Under the pieces are notes generated by a model. It had not been told where the DNA came from. It was given only the letters and a program-made list of their open reading frames with translations, and searched no databases. From assembly GCA_937873685.1 (NCBI GenBank), contig CALMYO010000173.1, forward strand, positions 1 to 48,412: DNA of 48,412 bases, written 5' to 3'. How positions within the stretch are numbered: the stretch's first letter is position 1; the number at the start of each line of letters is the position of its first letter. The stretch comes from an uncultured Paracoccaceae bacterium. GTDB lineage: Bacteria > Pseudomonadota > Alphaproteobacteria > Rhizobiales > Rhizobiaceae. Positions 16,908 through 25,636 of the stretch are shown piece by piece. The position numbers were made by a program, and so were the translations under genes.

Positions 16908-17984
16908 TCAGTCGCGCGGGAAAACGTCGCGCCAGCGCTCGATGAACAGCCGGCGCTTGTGGGCGTCGAGGCCGACCATCAGCGCCGGCGAAAGCGGGAT
17001 CGCGCGCAATGTGGAGCCGGCGCCGTCCGCATCCTCGAACAGCGAACCATCCTTGCCGTCGAGCGGCACGACGAGGCGGGCGCGAGAAAGCGCGGCCTGA
17101 CCGGCTGGGGAAAGGATGTAGTCCAGCAACCGCCCTGCATCCGCAGCGTTGGGCGCATCCTTAGGGATGAGGGCGGCGCGCGACAGCACGAGCGTGTAGT
17201 CGCTTGGCGCCACGACGGCCAGTCGCCTGTCGCGCTCGGCCGCGGCGATGGCATAGGAGCCGAGCACGTTGTAGGCGATCAGGTACCGGCCGTCGGCGAC
17301 TCCATCGATGATCTCAGCCGAACAACAGGTTGCGACCGCGCCGGAGCGGCCGAACGCCTCGAACAGCGCGCCGAAGGTGGTCGCCTGCTGCGCGTCGACG
17401 AAAGCGAAGAGATATCCGAGCCCCGAGGCTTCGATATCATAGGTGGCGACGCGGCCGGCATAGCGCGTGTTATCCGGGCGCAGCAGGTCGATGAGGTCGA
17501 ACCGCGATTGCGGCGCTTCCGAAGGCGGCACGAGATCGCGATTGTAGACCATCACCGCCGGCTCGCGCGTGATGCCGAACAGTTCGTCGCGCCATCGCTG
17601 CGTGGCCGGCAGGGCGGCGGTGAGCGGCGAACGCCACGCCTGGGCGCAGCCTTCGTTGACGAGCCGCACCTGAAGATCGACCGCCGAACTGATCACCATG
17701 TCCGGCGATCCGGCCTCGCCCGCACAGGCGCGCGCCACCGATGCGGCAAGGTCGTTGGAGCCCCACTGCTCGTAGGCGACCGCGATCGCGGGATTTGCCC
17801 CCACGAATTCCTCCAGCAACGGTGCGAAGGCGGCGATATCGGTGGTGCCAACAACGCGAAGCGCCCGCCCTGCTGGGCCGCCAAAGGCGGCCTGCGCCTC
17901 CGGCGCAAGGGTCTCCTGCGCCTGCGCAAGGGAAGAAGGCGTCGCGAGCACGGCAAGCAGGATCGCGCAGAACACACGCCTCAT
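16908..17984 (-). CDS. Periplasmic substrate-binding protein encoded with the TctDE two-component system
   Basis: The protein has 358 residues with signal peptide MRRVFCAILLAVLATPSSLAQAQE. The body looks like a type 2 periplasmic binding protein of the iron/thiamine/putrescine-like class: ALRVVGTTDIAAFAPLLEEF, VAYEQWGSNDLAASVA, PDMVISSAVDLQVRLVNEG, EPAVMVYNRDLVPP, GRYLIAYNVLGSYA, PKDAPNAADAGRLLDYILSPAGQAAL. Start is the ATG at 17984, with GGAGAGGAGG just upstream; it overlaps the tctE stop (ATGA), so it belongs to the tctD-tctE operon. No permease or ATPase follows; next is the ugp region. A signalling role, presenting ligand to the TctE sensor, is inferred from this arrangement. Free-standing uptake with distant partners is the alternative. 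Confidence 0.8.
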   Translation of the reverse strand: MRRVFCAILLAVLATPSSLAQAQETLAPEAQAAFGGPAGRALRVVGTTDIAAFAPLLEEFVGANPAIAVAYEQWGSNDLAASVARACAGEAGSPDMVISSAVDLQVRLVNEGCAQAWRSPLTAALPATQRWRDELFGITREPAVMVYNRDLVPPSEAPQSRFDLIDLLRPDNTRYAGRVATYDIEASGLGYLFAFVDAQQATTFGALFEAFGRSGAVATCCSAEIIDGVADGRYLIAYNVLGSYAIAAAERDRRLAVVAPSDYTLVLSRAALIPKDAPNAADAGRLLDYILSPAGQAALSRARLVVPLDGKDGSLFEDADGAGSTLRAIPLSPALMVGLDAHKRRLFIERWRDVFPRD

Positions 17985-19372
17985 GGCGCATCCTCCTCTC
18001 CTGCCGGCAGTCGCAACGCGGCCTCGAAACCGTTTTCGCTGGCAAAGGCGAGCTTCCCACCATGCGACCGCGCCACCTCGGCGACGATCGCCAGGCCGAG
18101 CCCGGCGCTGTCGGGCGAGACGCCGGAGGACCGCACGAACCGCTTGCCGGCATCGGCCCACTGCGCAGGCGGCAGGCCGGGGCCGCGATCGCGCACCGAA
18201 AGCCAGGCCTCGCCATCGCGCGCGCCGACAAGCACGGTCACCGGCTTGCCGCCGTGACGCAAGGCGTTGTTGACAAGGTTCTTTCCCGCCTCTGCCAGCG
18301 ACAGGGCGTCGCCGCGCACCATCACCGCATCTTCCGGCAACTCGAGGCGCAGGTCGCCGCTGGCAAAGGCCGCGTCATGACCACCATCGTTGGCGATCGT
18401 CATGGCAATCGCGCGCAGATCGACCAAGCCGAGCGGCGCGGCGTCGGCGCGGTGGATGACCAGCGCCCGGTTCAGCAACTGATTGGTCAGTCGCGACAGT
18501 CCGACCGCCCGGTCGCGCACGCGGCCGAGAATGGCGCGCAGGCGCGCCGGATCCTCCTCTTCCGCGCCGAGTTCGGCCTGGGCGCGCAGCGCCGCCACCG
18601 GCGTGCGCAACTGGTGCGAGGCGTCGGCGATCAGCGTGCTCATGACATCCATCTGGGTCGACAGCCGACCCATGAACCGGTTCAGCGCGCCGACCAGCCC
18701 CTGCACCTCGCGCGGCATCGGCGTGTCTATCGCCGTGAGGTCGTGCGGATCGCGGGCCAGCAGGTCGCGTTCGATGCGGCGCAACGGCCTCAGCGCCGAG
18801 TTGACGGCAAATGTCGCCAGCGCTGCCATCATGAGCCCGGCCAGCGCCACCACGGCCAGCGCATTGCGGGCAATGTTCCAGGCAAGCTCCTGGCGGGCGC
18901 GCATCGTGTGCCCGACCATGACATCGATGGCGCCGGAATAGGCGCGTTCGGCAAAGTGCCGCCGCACAGCGGCGACACGCACCGGCTCATCGCCGAACTG
19001 CGCGCGATACATCACCTCGCCATCGTCCATCGTCCGTGGCAGGTCGAGCCGGGCATCGCCGGTGATCGTCCCGCCGTCCGGCGTCGCGATGCGGTACGTC
19101 ACCCGGTCGTCCGGCGCGAGCGCCAGGAGTTCGAACGCCGAGACCGGGATGTCGACCACGGGTTCGCCGTTGCGGATCGAAATCGCCCCCGCAATCTGGC
19201 CCGCCGCGCCGAGCAAAAGCCGGTCATAGGCTTCCTGAGCCGCCTGCCGGCCGTATGCCAGCGCAGCCGCCATCACGCCGGCCCCGCCGGCAAGCAGGAT
19301 CAGCGCCACCGCCAGGGCCAATCGCGAGGTCAGCGAAAAAGGCGGCCGTTCGCTGCGTGTGTGATCAGTCAT
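17981..19372 (-). CDS. tctE: TctE-type sensor histidine kinase
   Basis: The protein has 463 residues. A membrane helix (about 17-40), a periplasmic sensor domain of the TctE N-terminal type (about 41-165) and a second helix (170-192) are followed by HAMP and kinase domains. The phosphoacceptor His253 lies in DASHQLRTPVAALRAQAE. N-box (NLVNNALRHG), G1 (DRGPGLP) and G2 (GLGLAIV) are intact. Start ATG at 19372 overlaps the tctD stop by eight bases; an upstream start would only add residues inside tctD. It should autophosphorylate in response to a periplasmic tricarboxylate or related cue and pass the phosphate to TctD. It overlaps the binding-protein gene downstream. Confidence 0.88.
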   Translation of the reverse strand: MTDHTRSERPPFSLTSRLALAVALILLAGGAGVMAAALAYGRQAAQEAYDRLLLGAAGQIAGAISIRNGEPVVDIPVSAFELLALAPDDRVTYRIATPDGGTITGDARLDLPRTMDDGEVMYRAQFGDEPVRVAAVRRHFAERAYSGAIDVMVGHTMRARQELAWNIARNALAVVALAGLMMAALATFAVNSALRPLRRIERDLLARDPHDLTAIDTPMPREVQGLVGALNRFMGRLSTQMDVMSTLIADASHQLRTPVAALRAQAELGAEEEDPARLRAILGRVRDRAVGLSRLTNQLLNRALVIHRADAAPLGLVDLRAIAMTIANDGGHDAAFASGDLRLELPEDAVMVRGDALSLAEAGKNLVNNALRHGGKPVTVLVGARDGEAWLSVRDRGPGLPPAQWADAGKRFVRSSGVSPDSAGLGLAIVAEVARSHGGKLAFASENGFEAALRLPAGEEDAP

Positions 19373-20036
19373 CGGCGACGATCTGGTAGCCAAGGCCGCG
19401 CAGGGTGCGGATGGAGACGCGGCTTTCCTCGATCTTGCGCCGCAAGCGTGCGACGTAGATTTCGATGGCGTTCAGCCCGACATTGTCCTCGTTGAAGGAA
19501 AACAGCCGCTCGTGCAGTCGCTCCTTGGCGATCACCCTGCCGCGATTGGCGAGCAGGGCTTCCAGCAGCGCATATTCACGGCGTGTCAGCGTCACCGCCT
19601 GTCCGCCTATTTCGAGCGTCTGGCCGGCGGGATCGAACACGAGGTCGCCGAACCGCACAACGCCGCCGCGATCCGGCGAGTTGCGCCGCGCAAGTGCGCG
19701 CAGCCGCGCCTCCAGTTCGCGCAAGTCGAAGGGCTTGGTGAGGTAGTCGTCGGCGCCCCCATCGAGCGCAGCAACCCGGTCGTCCACATCGATGCGCGCC
19801 GTCAGCATCAGCACCGGCATGGCGCGGCCTTCGCGTCGCAGGCGCGACAGCAGGTCAAGGCCGGAACCATCGGGCAGGTTGATGTCGAGGACGGCGACGT
19901 CATACTCCTGTACCTGCAGGAACTCGCGGGCATCCGCGGCGCTCTGGGCGCAATCGAGCGCATCGCCGCGCCGTGCAAAATGGCCGGCGATCGCATCGGC
20001 GACGTCAGGCGTGTCCTCCACAAGCAGGATGCGCAT
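19365..20036 (-). CDS. tctD: OmpR-family response regulator TctD
   Basis: The protein has 223 residues. The receiver domain has the acidic pocket VED (6-8), phosphoacceptor Asp51 (VAVLDINLPDGSG) and Lys101 (LTKPFDL). The C-terminal winged helix includes LTRREYALLEALLANRGRVIAKERL and VYVARLRRKI..-like IYVARLRRKIEES, ending GLGYQIVADD. I prefer MRILLVED (20036) to an in-frame ATG six codons upstream. Its target is probably the divergent tctCBA operon across a 189-base gap (20037-20225). Subfamily name rests on the neighbouring tctE and tctCBA genes. Confidence 0.88.
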   Translation of the reverse strand: MRILLVEDTPDVADAIAGHFARRGDALDCAQSAADAREFLQVQEYDVAVLDINLPDGSGLDLLSRLRREGRAMPVLMLTARIDVDDRVAALDGGADDYLTKPFDLRELEARLRALARRNSPDRGGVVRFGDLVFDPAGQTLEIGGQAVTLTRREYALLEALLANRGRVIAKERLHERLFSFNEDNVGLNAIEIYVARLRRKIEESRVSIRTLRGLGYQIVADD

Positions 20037-20225
20037 CCGGCCCAACTCCCGCATTGCTGCCGGCGCAATCGCCGGCCTCTCCCGACTGTCAGCATAGACC
20101 GACGGTCGGCCGCGTCAAACCGCCCGCAGAAGCGGATGACAGCTTGCTGAAAGGTTGACAGGTTATGAATGGCGATCGGGTCGCGTGGATACGCGTCTCC
20201 GGGAGGAAATCCAGAGGAGGACATC

Positions 20226-21218
20226 ATGACATTCTTCACCGTCACGCGGCGCGCGCTTGTCGCGACCGCCTTCGCCGTCTCAGCCTTCGCGGCGCCCGCC
20301 TTCGCCTTCGAGCCGGAAGCGACCGAGTGCATCGCGCCGGCCAATCCGGGCGGCGGCTGGGACTTCACCTGCCGCCAGGTCGGCAAGACGCTGCAGGATC
20401 TGAAGCTCATCCCCGGCACCATGCAGGTGACAAACCTTGCCGGCGGCGGCGGCGGCGTCGCCTTCGCCGAAGTGGTCAACAAGCGCAACGACGACAACAA
20501 CCTCGTCGTCGCCGCGTCCACCGCCACGGCGACACGTCTGGCGCAGGGCGCGTTTCCGGGCAACGACATGAGCCAGGTGCGCTGGCTCGGTTCGGTCGGC
20601 GCCGATTACGGCGTGATCGCGGTCGCCAAGGATTCGGCCATCGCCACGCTTCCGGAACTGATGGACAAGATCAAGGCCGATCCGACCTCGGTGTCGATCG
20701 CCGGCGGTTCGGCCGTTGGCGGCTGGGACCATCTCAAGGTGCTGATCGCCGCTAAGAAGGCCGGCATCGATGACGTGCGCACCATCAAGTATGTCGCCTT
20801 CGATGGCGGCGGCGAGGCGGTGACGCAGCTTCTGGCCGGCTCTGTGCAGGCCTTCACGGGCGACGCCTCGGAAGCCAAGGGCTTCGTCGATTCCGGCGAC
20901 ATCAAGGTGATCGCCGTGCTGGCGCCGGAGCGCATGAGCGGCGACTTCGCCTCCTTCCCGACGGCGAAGGAACAGGGAATCGACGCGGTTGGCGCCAACT
21001 GGCGCGGCTTCTATGCCGGCGGCGGAATGAGCGACGACGCCTACAACTACTGGGTCGAACAGATCGGCAAGGTCTATGCCTCCGACGAGTGGAAGGCGAT
21101 CATGGCGCAGAGCGGGCTTGCGCCGCTCGACCTGCAGGGCGCTGCCTTCCAGGAGTTCGTGGCCGGCTCGATCGCCGAGATCCAGGCGATCTCCAAGGAA
21201 ATCGGCCTGATCAAGTAA
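20226..21218 (+). CDS. tctC: Tripartite tricarboxylate transporter substrate-binding protein TctC
   Basis: The protein has 330 residues with signal peptide MTFFTVTRRALVATAFAVSAF...AFA (cut near 27). It belongs to the TctC/Bug family of high-affinity periplasmic receptors: ECIAPANPGGGWDFTCRQVGKTL, TNLAGGGGGVAFAEV, GSVGADYGVIAVAKDS, AGGSAVGGWDHLK and VGANWRGFYAGGGMSDDA. Start ATG at 20226 sits six bases after a strong GAGGAGG. It delivers a carboxylate (citrate-like in the founding system) to TctAB. Ligand identity is not predictable. It is separated from tctB by 291 bases containing two large palindromes, unusual within this operon type. Confidence 0.92.
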   Translation: MTFFTVTRRALVATAFAVSAFAAPAFAFEPEATECIAPANPGGGWDFTCRQVGKTLQDLKLIPGTMQVTNLAGGGGGVAFAEVVNKRNDDNNLVVAASTATATRLAQGAFPGNDMSQVRWLGSVGADYGVIAVAKDSAIATLPELMDKIKADPTSVSIAGGSAVGGWDHLKVLIAAKKAGIDDVRTIKYVAFDGGGEAVTQLLAGSVQAFTGDASEAKGFVDSGDIKVIAVLAPERMSGDFASFPTAKEQGIDAVGANWRGFYAGGGMSDDAYNYWVEQIGKVYASDEWKAIMAQSGLAPLDLQGAAFQEFVAGSIAEIQAISKEIGLIK

Positions 21219-21240
21219 GCCGGAGACGGCGGGACATCCG

Positions 21241-21414
21241 CCGCTAGTGGTCCGATTCCGACATTTGCATCCATTCGCCCCAAGTCCGTCAGCAAATGTC
21301 GGAATCTGCTGGACCACTAGCAACTATATGATTCTAGTGGAGCTTTTGAATTTGGCATTTGGTTTGGCGCTTGAGGCAGGTGGGTACCAAATGTCAAATT
21401 CGCTCCACTAGCGG
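21241..21414. repeat. Twin-palindrome (MITE-like) element between tctC and tctB
   Basis: Two imperfect palindromes stand side by side. The first pairs 21244-21268 with 21292-21320 (10 + 15 matched bases and a TGCT bulge in the right arm). The second pairs 21334-21363 with 21387-21411 (10 + 15/16, with a TTTT bulge in the left arm). Both start CTAGTGG and end CCACTAG and share a CATTTG core near the loop, so they look like diverged copies of one unit. The outer ends form an inverted repeat CCGCTAGTGG (21241-21250) / CCACTAGCGG (21405-21414). No reading frame is inside. It may fold in the tctCBA mRNA and lower tctBA expression. Confidence 0.8.
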
Positions 21415-21509
21415 AGGTGCGGGCGCCACGGCGTCCGCATCGCCCGGGCCGGACAATTCCGGCCGGGCGGCAATGACCGCCGCATGGGGAACACGCCGGG
21501 AGGACGGCC

Positions 21510-21941
21510 ATGAGCGACAGGATACTGGGCGGCGCCTTCGTGCTGCTCGCGGCCTTCTACATCTGGGCCGCAACCCAAACCGAACTTTCCTTCATCACCG
21601 ATCCCGTCGGGCCGCGCACCTTTCCGATCATCATCGGGGTGATGGTCGGGCTTTCCGGACTGGCGATCCTGCTTCGTCCCGATCCCGATCCGCAATGGCC
21701 CGCGATGGCGCGGCTTGGCGAGATCGGCGCCGCGGTCTTGGTGATGACCGCCTATGCGCAGCTGCTGCCGGTGCTCGGTTTCGTGATCGCCACCGCCTTT
21801 GCCGCCGGTTTCCTGTCCTGGCGATTGGGCGCGAGCGCGCTGCAAGCGGTTCTGGCCGGTATCGGCATTTCGCTTGGCATCTACGTCGTCTTCCATCTGG
21901 TGCTCGGGCTGTCGCTGGCCCGCGGCCCGCTCGGATTCTAG
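21510..21941 (+). CDS. tctB: Tripartite tricarboxylate transporter small membrane subunit TctB
   Basis: The protein has 143 residues and four hydrophobic segments, as in the family: ILGGAFVLLAAFYIWAATQ, TFPIIIGVMVGLSGLAILL, IGAAVLVMTAYAQLLPVLGFVIATAFAAGFL and AVLAGIGISLGIYVVFHLVLGLSL. The early DPVGPRTFP motif is the TctB signature. It pairs with TctA in the inner membrane. GGGAGGACGGCC precedes the ATG, and the tctA start is 13 bases after the stop. Confidence 0.88.
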   Translation: MSDRILGGAFVLLAAFYIWAATQTELSFITDPVGPRTFPIIIGVMVGLSGLAILLRPDPDPQWPAMARLGEIGAAVLVMTAYAQLLPVLGFVIATAFAAGFLSWRLGASALQAVLAGIGISLGIYVVFHLVLGLSLARGPLGF

Positions 21942-21954
21942 GGAGCTTGTAAAC

Positions 21955-23496
21955 ATGGAAACGCTTGCCTCCCTCGGCGACGGTTTCGCCATCGCTTTCA
22001 CGTTGCAGAACCTGCTGCTGGCGCTGCTCGGCTGCTTTCTCGGCACGATCATCGGCGCGCTGCCCGGGCTTGGGCCGTCGAACGGCGTCGCCATCCTGAT
22101 CCCGCTCGCTTTCACGCTCGGCCTGCCGGCGACGCCGGCGCTGATCCTGCTGACGTCCGTCTATTACGGTGCGATGTATGGCGGGCGCATCTCGTCGATC
22201 CTGCTCAACATTCCCGGCGACGAGCCGGCGATGATGACGACGCTCGATGGCTACCCGATGACAAAGAAGGGGCAAGCCGGCGAGGCGCTCGCCATTTCGG
22301 GCATCGCCTCCTTCGTCGGCTCGTTCTTCGCCACCTGGGGGCTGGTGCTGTTGGCGCCGCAACTGGTCAAGGTCGCGCTGCTGTTCGGCCCCGCAGAATA
22401 CTTCGCGCTGTTTGCGCTGGCCTTCGCCACACTCGGCGGCCTTGCCAGCCGCAACCAGGCCAAGGCGGCGCTTGCGGCCGGCCTCGGGCTCGGCATCGCG
22501 ATGATCGGCGTCGACGGCCAGACCGGCGTGCCGCGCCTCACCTTCGGCGAGGTGCATCTGTATGACGGCATCGACTTCCTCGTCGCCATCGTCGGCCTGT
22601 TCGCGTTGTCGGAAGTGTTCGTGTTTCTTGAGCATCGCGGCCAGGGCGAAGCGTCAGACGTTGCGGCGAAGGTGAAGATCGGCCGCGTGACGCCGCCTTT
22701 GGCGATGGTCAAGCAAACCACGGGCGCGATGACGCGGGGCACGCTGATCGGCTTCGTCGCCGGCGTGCTGCCGGGCGCAGGAGCATCACTTGGCTCGTTC
22801 ATGGCCTACGCGTTCGAAAAGAAGGTCTCCGACAAGAACGGCACCTTCGGCAAGGGCGATCCGCGCGGCGTCGCCGCCCCGGAATCGGGCAACAACGCCG
22901 CCGCGGGCGGTGCGCTGGTGCCGATGCTGGCGTTGGGCGTGCCCGGGTCCGGCACCACGGCGGTGCTGCTCGCCATGCTGCTGGCGCTCAACATCACGCC
23001 CGGCCCGCTGCTGTTCACCAAGAACCCGGACGTGGTGTGGGGCCTGATCGCCGCCCTGTTCATCGGCAACTTCATGCTGCTGTTGATGAACATCCCGCTG
23101 GTGACGCTGTTTGCGCGCGTGCTGCTGGTGCCGACGAAATACCTGCTGCCGGCCGTGGCGATGATCTCCTTCGTCGGCATCTACGGCATTTCGGGTTCCA
23201 CCTTCGACCTGATGGTGATGATCGTCTTCGGCCTGCTCGGCTGGCTGCTGCGCAAGGTCGACGTGCCGCTAGTGCCGGTCATTCTCGGCGTGCTGCTCGG
23301 CAACCAGATGGAGGTGAACCTGCGGCGCGAAATGACCATCGCCGACGGCAATTGGTGGGCGCTGATCGATTCGCCCTTGTCGATTGCGCTGTGGTCGCTG
23401 GCGATCATCGGCTTCGTGCTGCCGATCGTCATCGGTCGCTACCTGCGTCCGAAGATGGCCGATCGGCATGAGGCCGAGGGCGCCGATCCGGATTGA
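21955..23496 (+). CDS. tctA: Tripartite tricarboxylate transporter large permease TctA
   Basis: The protein has 513 residues with about twelve membrane helices. Family motifs include GTIIGALPGLGPSNGVAILIPL near the N-terminus, YYGAMYGGRISSILLNIPGDEPAMMTTLDGYPM, and the second half repeat GFVAGVLPGAGASLGSF, APESGNNAAAGGALVPMLALGVPGSGTTAVLL. It is the sodium- or proton-coupled channel of the TctABC system. Start ATG at 21955 follows GGGAG. A stable hairpin with a T-run lies just after the gene and separates it from the convergent actR. Confidence 0.93.
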   Translation: METLASLGDGFAIAFTLQNLLLALLGCFLGTIIGALPGLGPSNGVAILIPLAFTLGLPATPALILLTSVYYGAMYGGRISSILLNIPGDEPAMMTTLDGYPMTKKGQAGEALAISGIASFVGSFFATWGLVLLAPQLVKVALLFGPAEYFALFALAFATLGGLASRNQAKAALAAGLGLGIAMIGVDGQTGVPRLTFGEVHLYDGIDFLVAIVGLFALSEVFVFLEHRGQGEASDVAAKVKIGRVTPPLAMVKQTTGAMTRGTLIGFVAGVLPGAGASLGSFMAYAFEKKVSDKNGTFGKGDPRGVAAPESGNNAAAGGALVPMLALGVPGSGTTAVLLAMLLALNITPGPLLFTKNPDVVWGLIAALFIGNFMLLLMNIPLVTLFARVLLVPTKYLLPAVAMISFVGIYGISGSTFDLMVMIVFGLLGWLLRKVDVPLVPVILGVLLGNQMEVNLRREMTIADGNWWALIDSPLSIALWSLAIIGFVLPIVIGRYLRPKMADRHEAEGADPD

Positions 23497-23540
23497 TCCG
23501 GGACGTTGTCGAAACGCTGAAGTTTGGGGCGGGGGCCGGG

Positions 23541-23584
23541 AAGGATCGTCCGGGCGCGTGAGGCGCCGGGCGATCCTTTTTCCC
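23541..23584. terminator. Terminator between convergent tctA and actR
   Basis: AAGGATCGTCCGGGCGCG pairs with GGCGCCGGGCGATCCTTTTT around a short loop (one or two mismatches) and is followed on the plus strand by TTTTTCCCG. It should stop transcription from tctA and may also work from the actR side. Confidence 0.7.
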
Positions 23585-23587
23585 GTT

Positions 23588-24175
23588 TCAGCGCGGCGCG
23601 CGCTTGGCCAGGATGCGCTGCAGCGTGCGGCGGTGCATGTTGAGCCGGCGCGCAGTCTCGGAAACATTGCGGTCGCACATCTCGTAGACGCGCTGGATGT
23701 GCTCCCAGCGCACGCGATCGGCCGACATCGGGTTTTCCGGCGGATCGGCGCGTTCCCCGCCCTTGCGCGTCAAGGCGGCGAAGACCTCATCGGCGTCGGC
23801 GGGTTTCGACAGGTAGTCGATTGCCCCGAGTTTTACCGCGGTCACTGCGGTGGCGATGTTGCCGTAGCCGGTCAGCACGATGGCGCGCGTATCATCACGC
23901 TCGGCATGGATTGCCTCGATCACGTCGAGCCCATTGCCGTCGCCAAGCCGCATGTCAACGACCGCATAGGCCGGTGCGGAAGCCTTGGCCATGGCAACGC
24001 CCTCGCGCACGGACTCGGCGGTTCGCACCGTAAAGCCCCGGCTTTCCATGGCGCGGGCCAGCCGCTGCAGGAACGGGCGGTCATCGTCGACCAACAGCAA
24101 GCTTCTGTCGTCGCCAATGCCGTCCATCGTGTTTTCGTCTGCCAGATCGTCGTTCATTGTCCCACGAACCGTCAT
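23588..24175 (-). CDS. actR: Redox response regulator ActR (RegA/PrrA family)
   Basis: The protein has 195 residues from the ATG at 24175; ATGs at 24157 and 24127 are also possible starts. The signature SLLLVDDDRPFLQRLARAMESRGF, phosphoacceptor Asp74 (VVDMRLGDGNGLDV), VLTGYGNIATAVTAVKLGAIDYL and the C-terminal Fis-type helix-turn-helix VSETARRLNMHRRTLQRILAKRAPR are all diagnostic of ActR/RegA. These regulators control respiration, nitrogen and carbon fixation and, in rhizobia, acid tolerance. It is phosphorylated by ActS, encoded 78 bases upstream on the same strand. Confidence 0.93.
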   Translation of the reverse strand: MTVRGTMNDDLADENTMDGIGDDRSLLLVDDDRPFLQRLARAMESRGFTVRTAESVREGVAMAKASAPAYAVVDMRLGDGNGLDVIEAIHAERDDTRAIVLTGYGNIATAVTAVKLGAIDYLSKPADADEVFAALTRKGGERADPPENPMSADRVRWEHIQRVYEMCDRNVSETARRLNMHRRTLQRILAKRAPR

Positions 24176-24253
24176 GCTTTTTTCTTCTTTACACCGAAAC
24201 GGAGTGTAGACCAGCCCGCGTGATTGGCAACCCGCGGGCGCAACGCGCCGGTT

Positions 24254-25549
24254 TCACGCCGGGGCATCCATCGAGGCGCGCGGCCAAGTCACCGAAACGC
24301 GCGCGCCGCCGCTTTCGGCGTCGTTGGCGAAGGACACTTCCGCGCCAGTGCGCTCCAGCAGCGTCTTGGCAATGAAAACGCCAAGCCCGAGCCCGCCGCC
24401 ATGCCGACCGCCATTGCGCCTTGAGGGAACGTCGGGCTCGCCCAGCCGGGCGATGATGTCTGCCGAAAACCCCGGCCCGTCGTCCGCGATGATGACCGCG
24501 ACTTCGGCGCCGGTCCAGCGCATCGTCACTGCAACCTGTTCGCGCGCAAAGTCGACGGCGTTCTCGACCAGATTTCCGAGCCCGTAGAGGATAGCCGGGT
24601 TGCGCCGACCGATCGGTTCCGGCCCTTCGCACACGCCTGTGACCGCCGAGATTGCGACCCCGAAATCGCGATGCGGCGCAACCACCTCCTCCACCAAAGC
24701 CCGCAAGCCGAGGCGCGCCATGTGCGCCTCGTCTTCGGCGGAAAGCGTTGTCAACCGCTTGAGGATGTCGCGGCAGCGGTTCGCCTGCGAGACGATCAGC
24801 TGGACATCGTCTTTGAGGGGATGGTCCGCGCCAAGGCCGCGGTCGATCTCGCGGATGGTCAGCGCGATGGTGGAGAGCGGCGTGCCGAGTTCATGCGCGG
24901 CGGCGGCGGCAAGACCATCCAGCGCCGAGAGATGGTGTTCGCGTTGCAGCACCAATTCGGTTGCGGCGAGCGCATCCGACAGTCTGCGCGCCTCGTCAGC
25001 GACGCGAAAGGCGTAGATCGACGTGAAGGCGAGACTGGAAACGAGCGCGATCCACATGCCGGCAGTAAATATCTGCGGCATCAACAACTGGATGTCGGGA
25101 TACCAGGGCAGCGGCAAGTGCGCGAAGGCGAGGATCGTTGCGCAAGCCACGACAAGCGCCGAAAGCACCCAGGTGAAGCGCTGCGGCAGCGAAGTCGCCG
25201 ATATGATCACCGGCACGATCAGCAGCATCGAGAACGGGTTATCGAGACCGCCGGTCAGCGCCAGCAGGCCGGCCAGTTGCAACACGTCGAACAGCAGCAC
25301 GGCAAAAACGCCGAGCGGGGCGAGGCGCTGGTTGGCCGGATAGCGCAGCGTCAGAAAGATGTTGAGCCAGGCCGAGCAGGCGATCAGCGCGAGGCAAAGT
25401 TCGGCCGGGAACGGGAACTCCAGCACCAGCCAGACAGCGAACACCGCTGCCGTCTGGCCGACAACGGCGAGCCATCGCAGCCGCAGCAGCGTCGAAAGGC
25501 GCAAGCGCCGGGTGCGAAAGGCATCATCGAATGTATCGGGCGTGGGCAT
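24254..25549 (-). CDS. actS: Redox sensor histidine kinase ActS (RegB/PrrB family)
   Basis: The protein has 431 residues with six predicted membrane helices (about 25-180) and a cytoplasmic kinase domain. It keeps the quinone-related GGLDNPF (100-106). The H-box AAAAAHELGTPLSTIAL places His219, and Cys259 (QANRCRDILKRLTTL) lies exactly 40 residues later, the spacing of the redox-active cysteine in RegB of Rhodobacter. N-box NLVENAVDFAR and G-boxes DDGPGFS and GGGLGLGVFIAKTLLERTG are intact. It reports redox state to ActR. The gene order actS-actR on one strand fits the family. The start ATG at 25549 gives a typical length. Confidence 0.92.
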   Translation of the reverse strand: MPTPDTFDDAFRTRRLRLSTLLRLRWLAVVGQTAAVFAVWLVLEFPFPAELCLALIACSAWLNIFLTLRYPANQRLAPLGVFAVLLFDVLQLAGLLALTGGLDNPFSMLLIVPVIISATSLPQRFTWVLSALVVACATILAFAHLPLPWYPDIQLLMPQIFTAGMWIALVSSLAFTSIYAFRVADEARRLSDALAATELVLQREHHLSALDGLAAAAAHELGTPLSTIALTIREIDRGLGADHPLKDDVQLIVSQANRCRDILKRLTTLSAEDEAHMARLGLRALVEEVVAPHRDFGVAISAVTGVCEGPEPIGRRNPAILYGLGNLVENAVDFAREQVAVTMRWTGAEVAVIIADDGPGFSADIIARLGEPDVPSRRNGGRHGGGLGLGVFIAKTLLERTGAEVSFANDAESGGARVSVTWPRASMDAPA

Positions 25550-25636
25550 TGGCCGAGACTACAGCATTTCGCGCGCAAACCGGAGCGGCAGTAGCGGCGC
25601 CCGGCGCGTCCGGCGGCGAACAGGCTTCTCGCGCAA

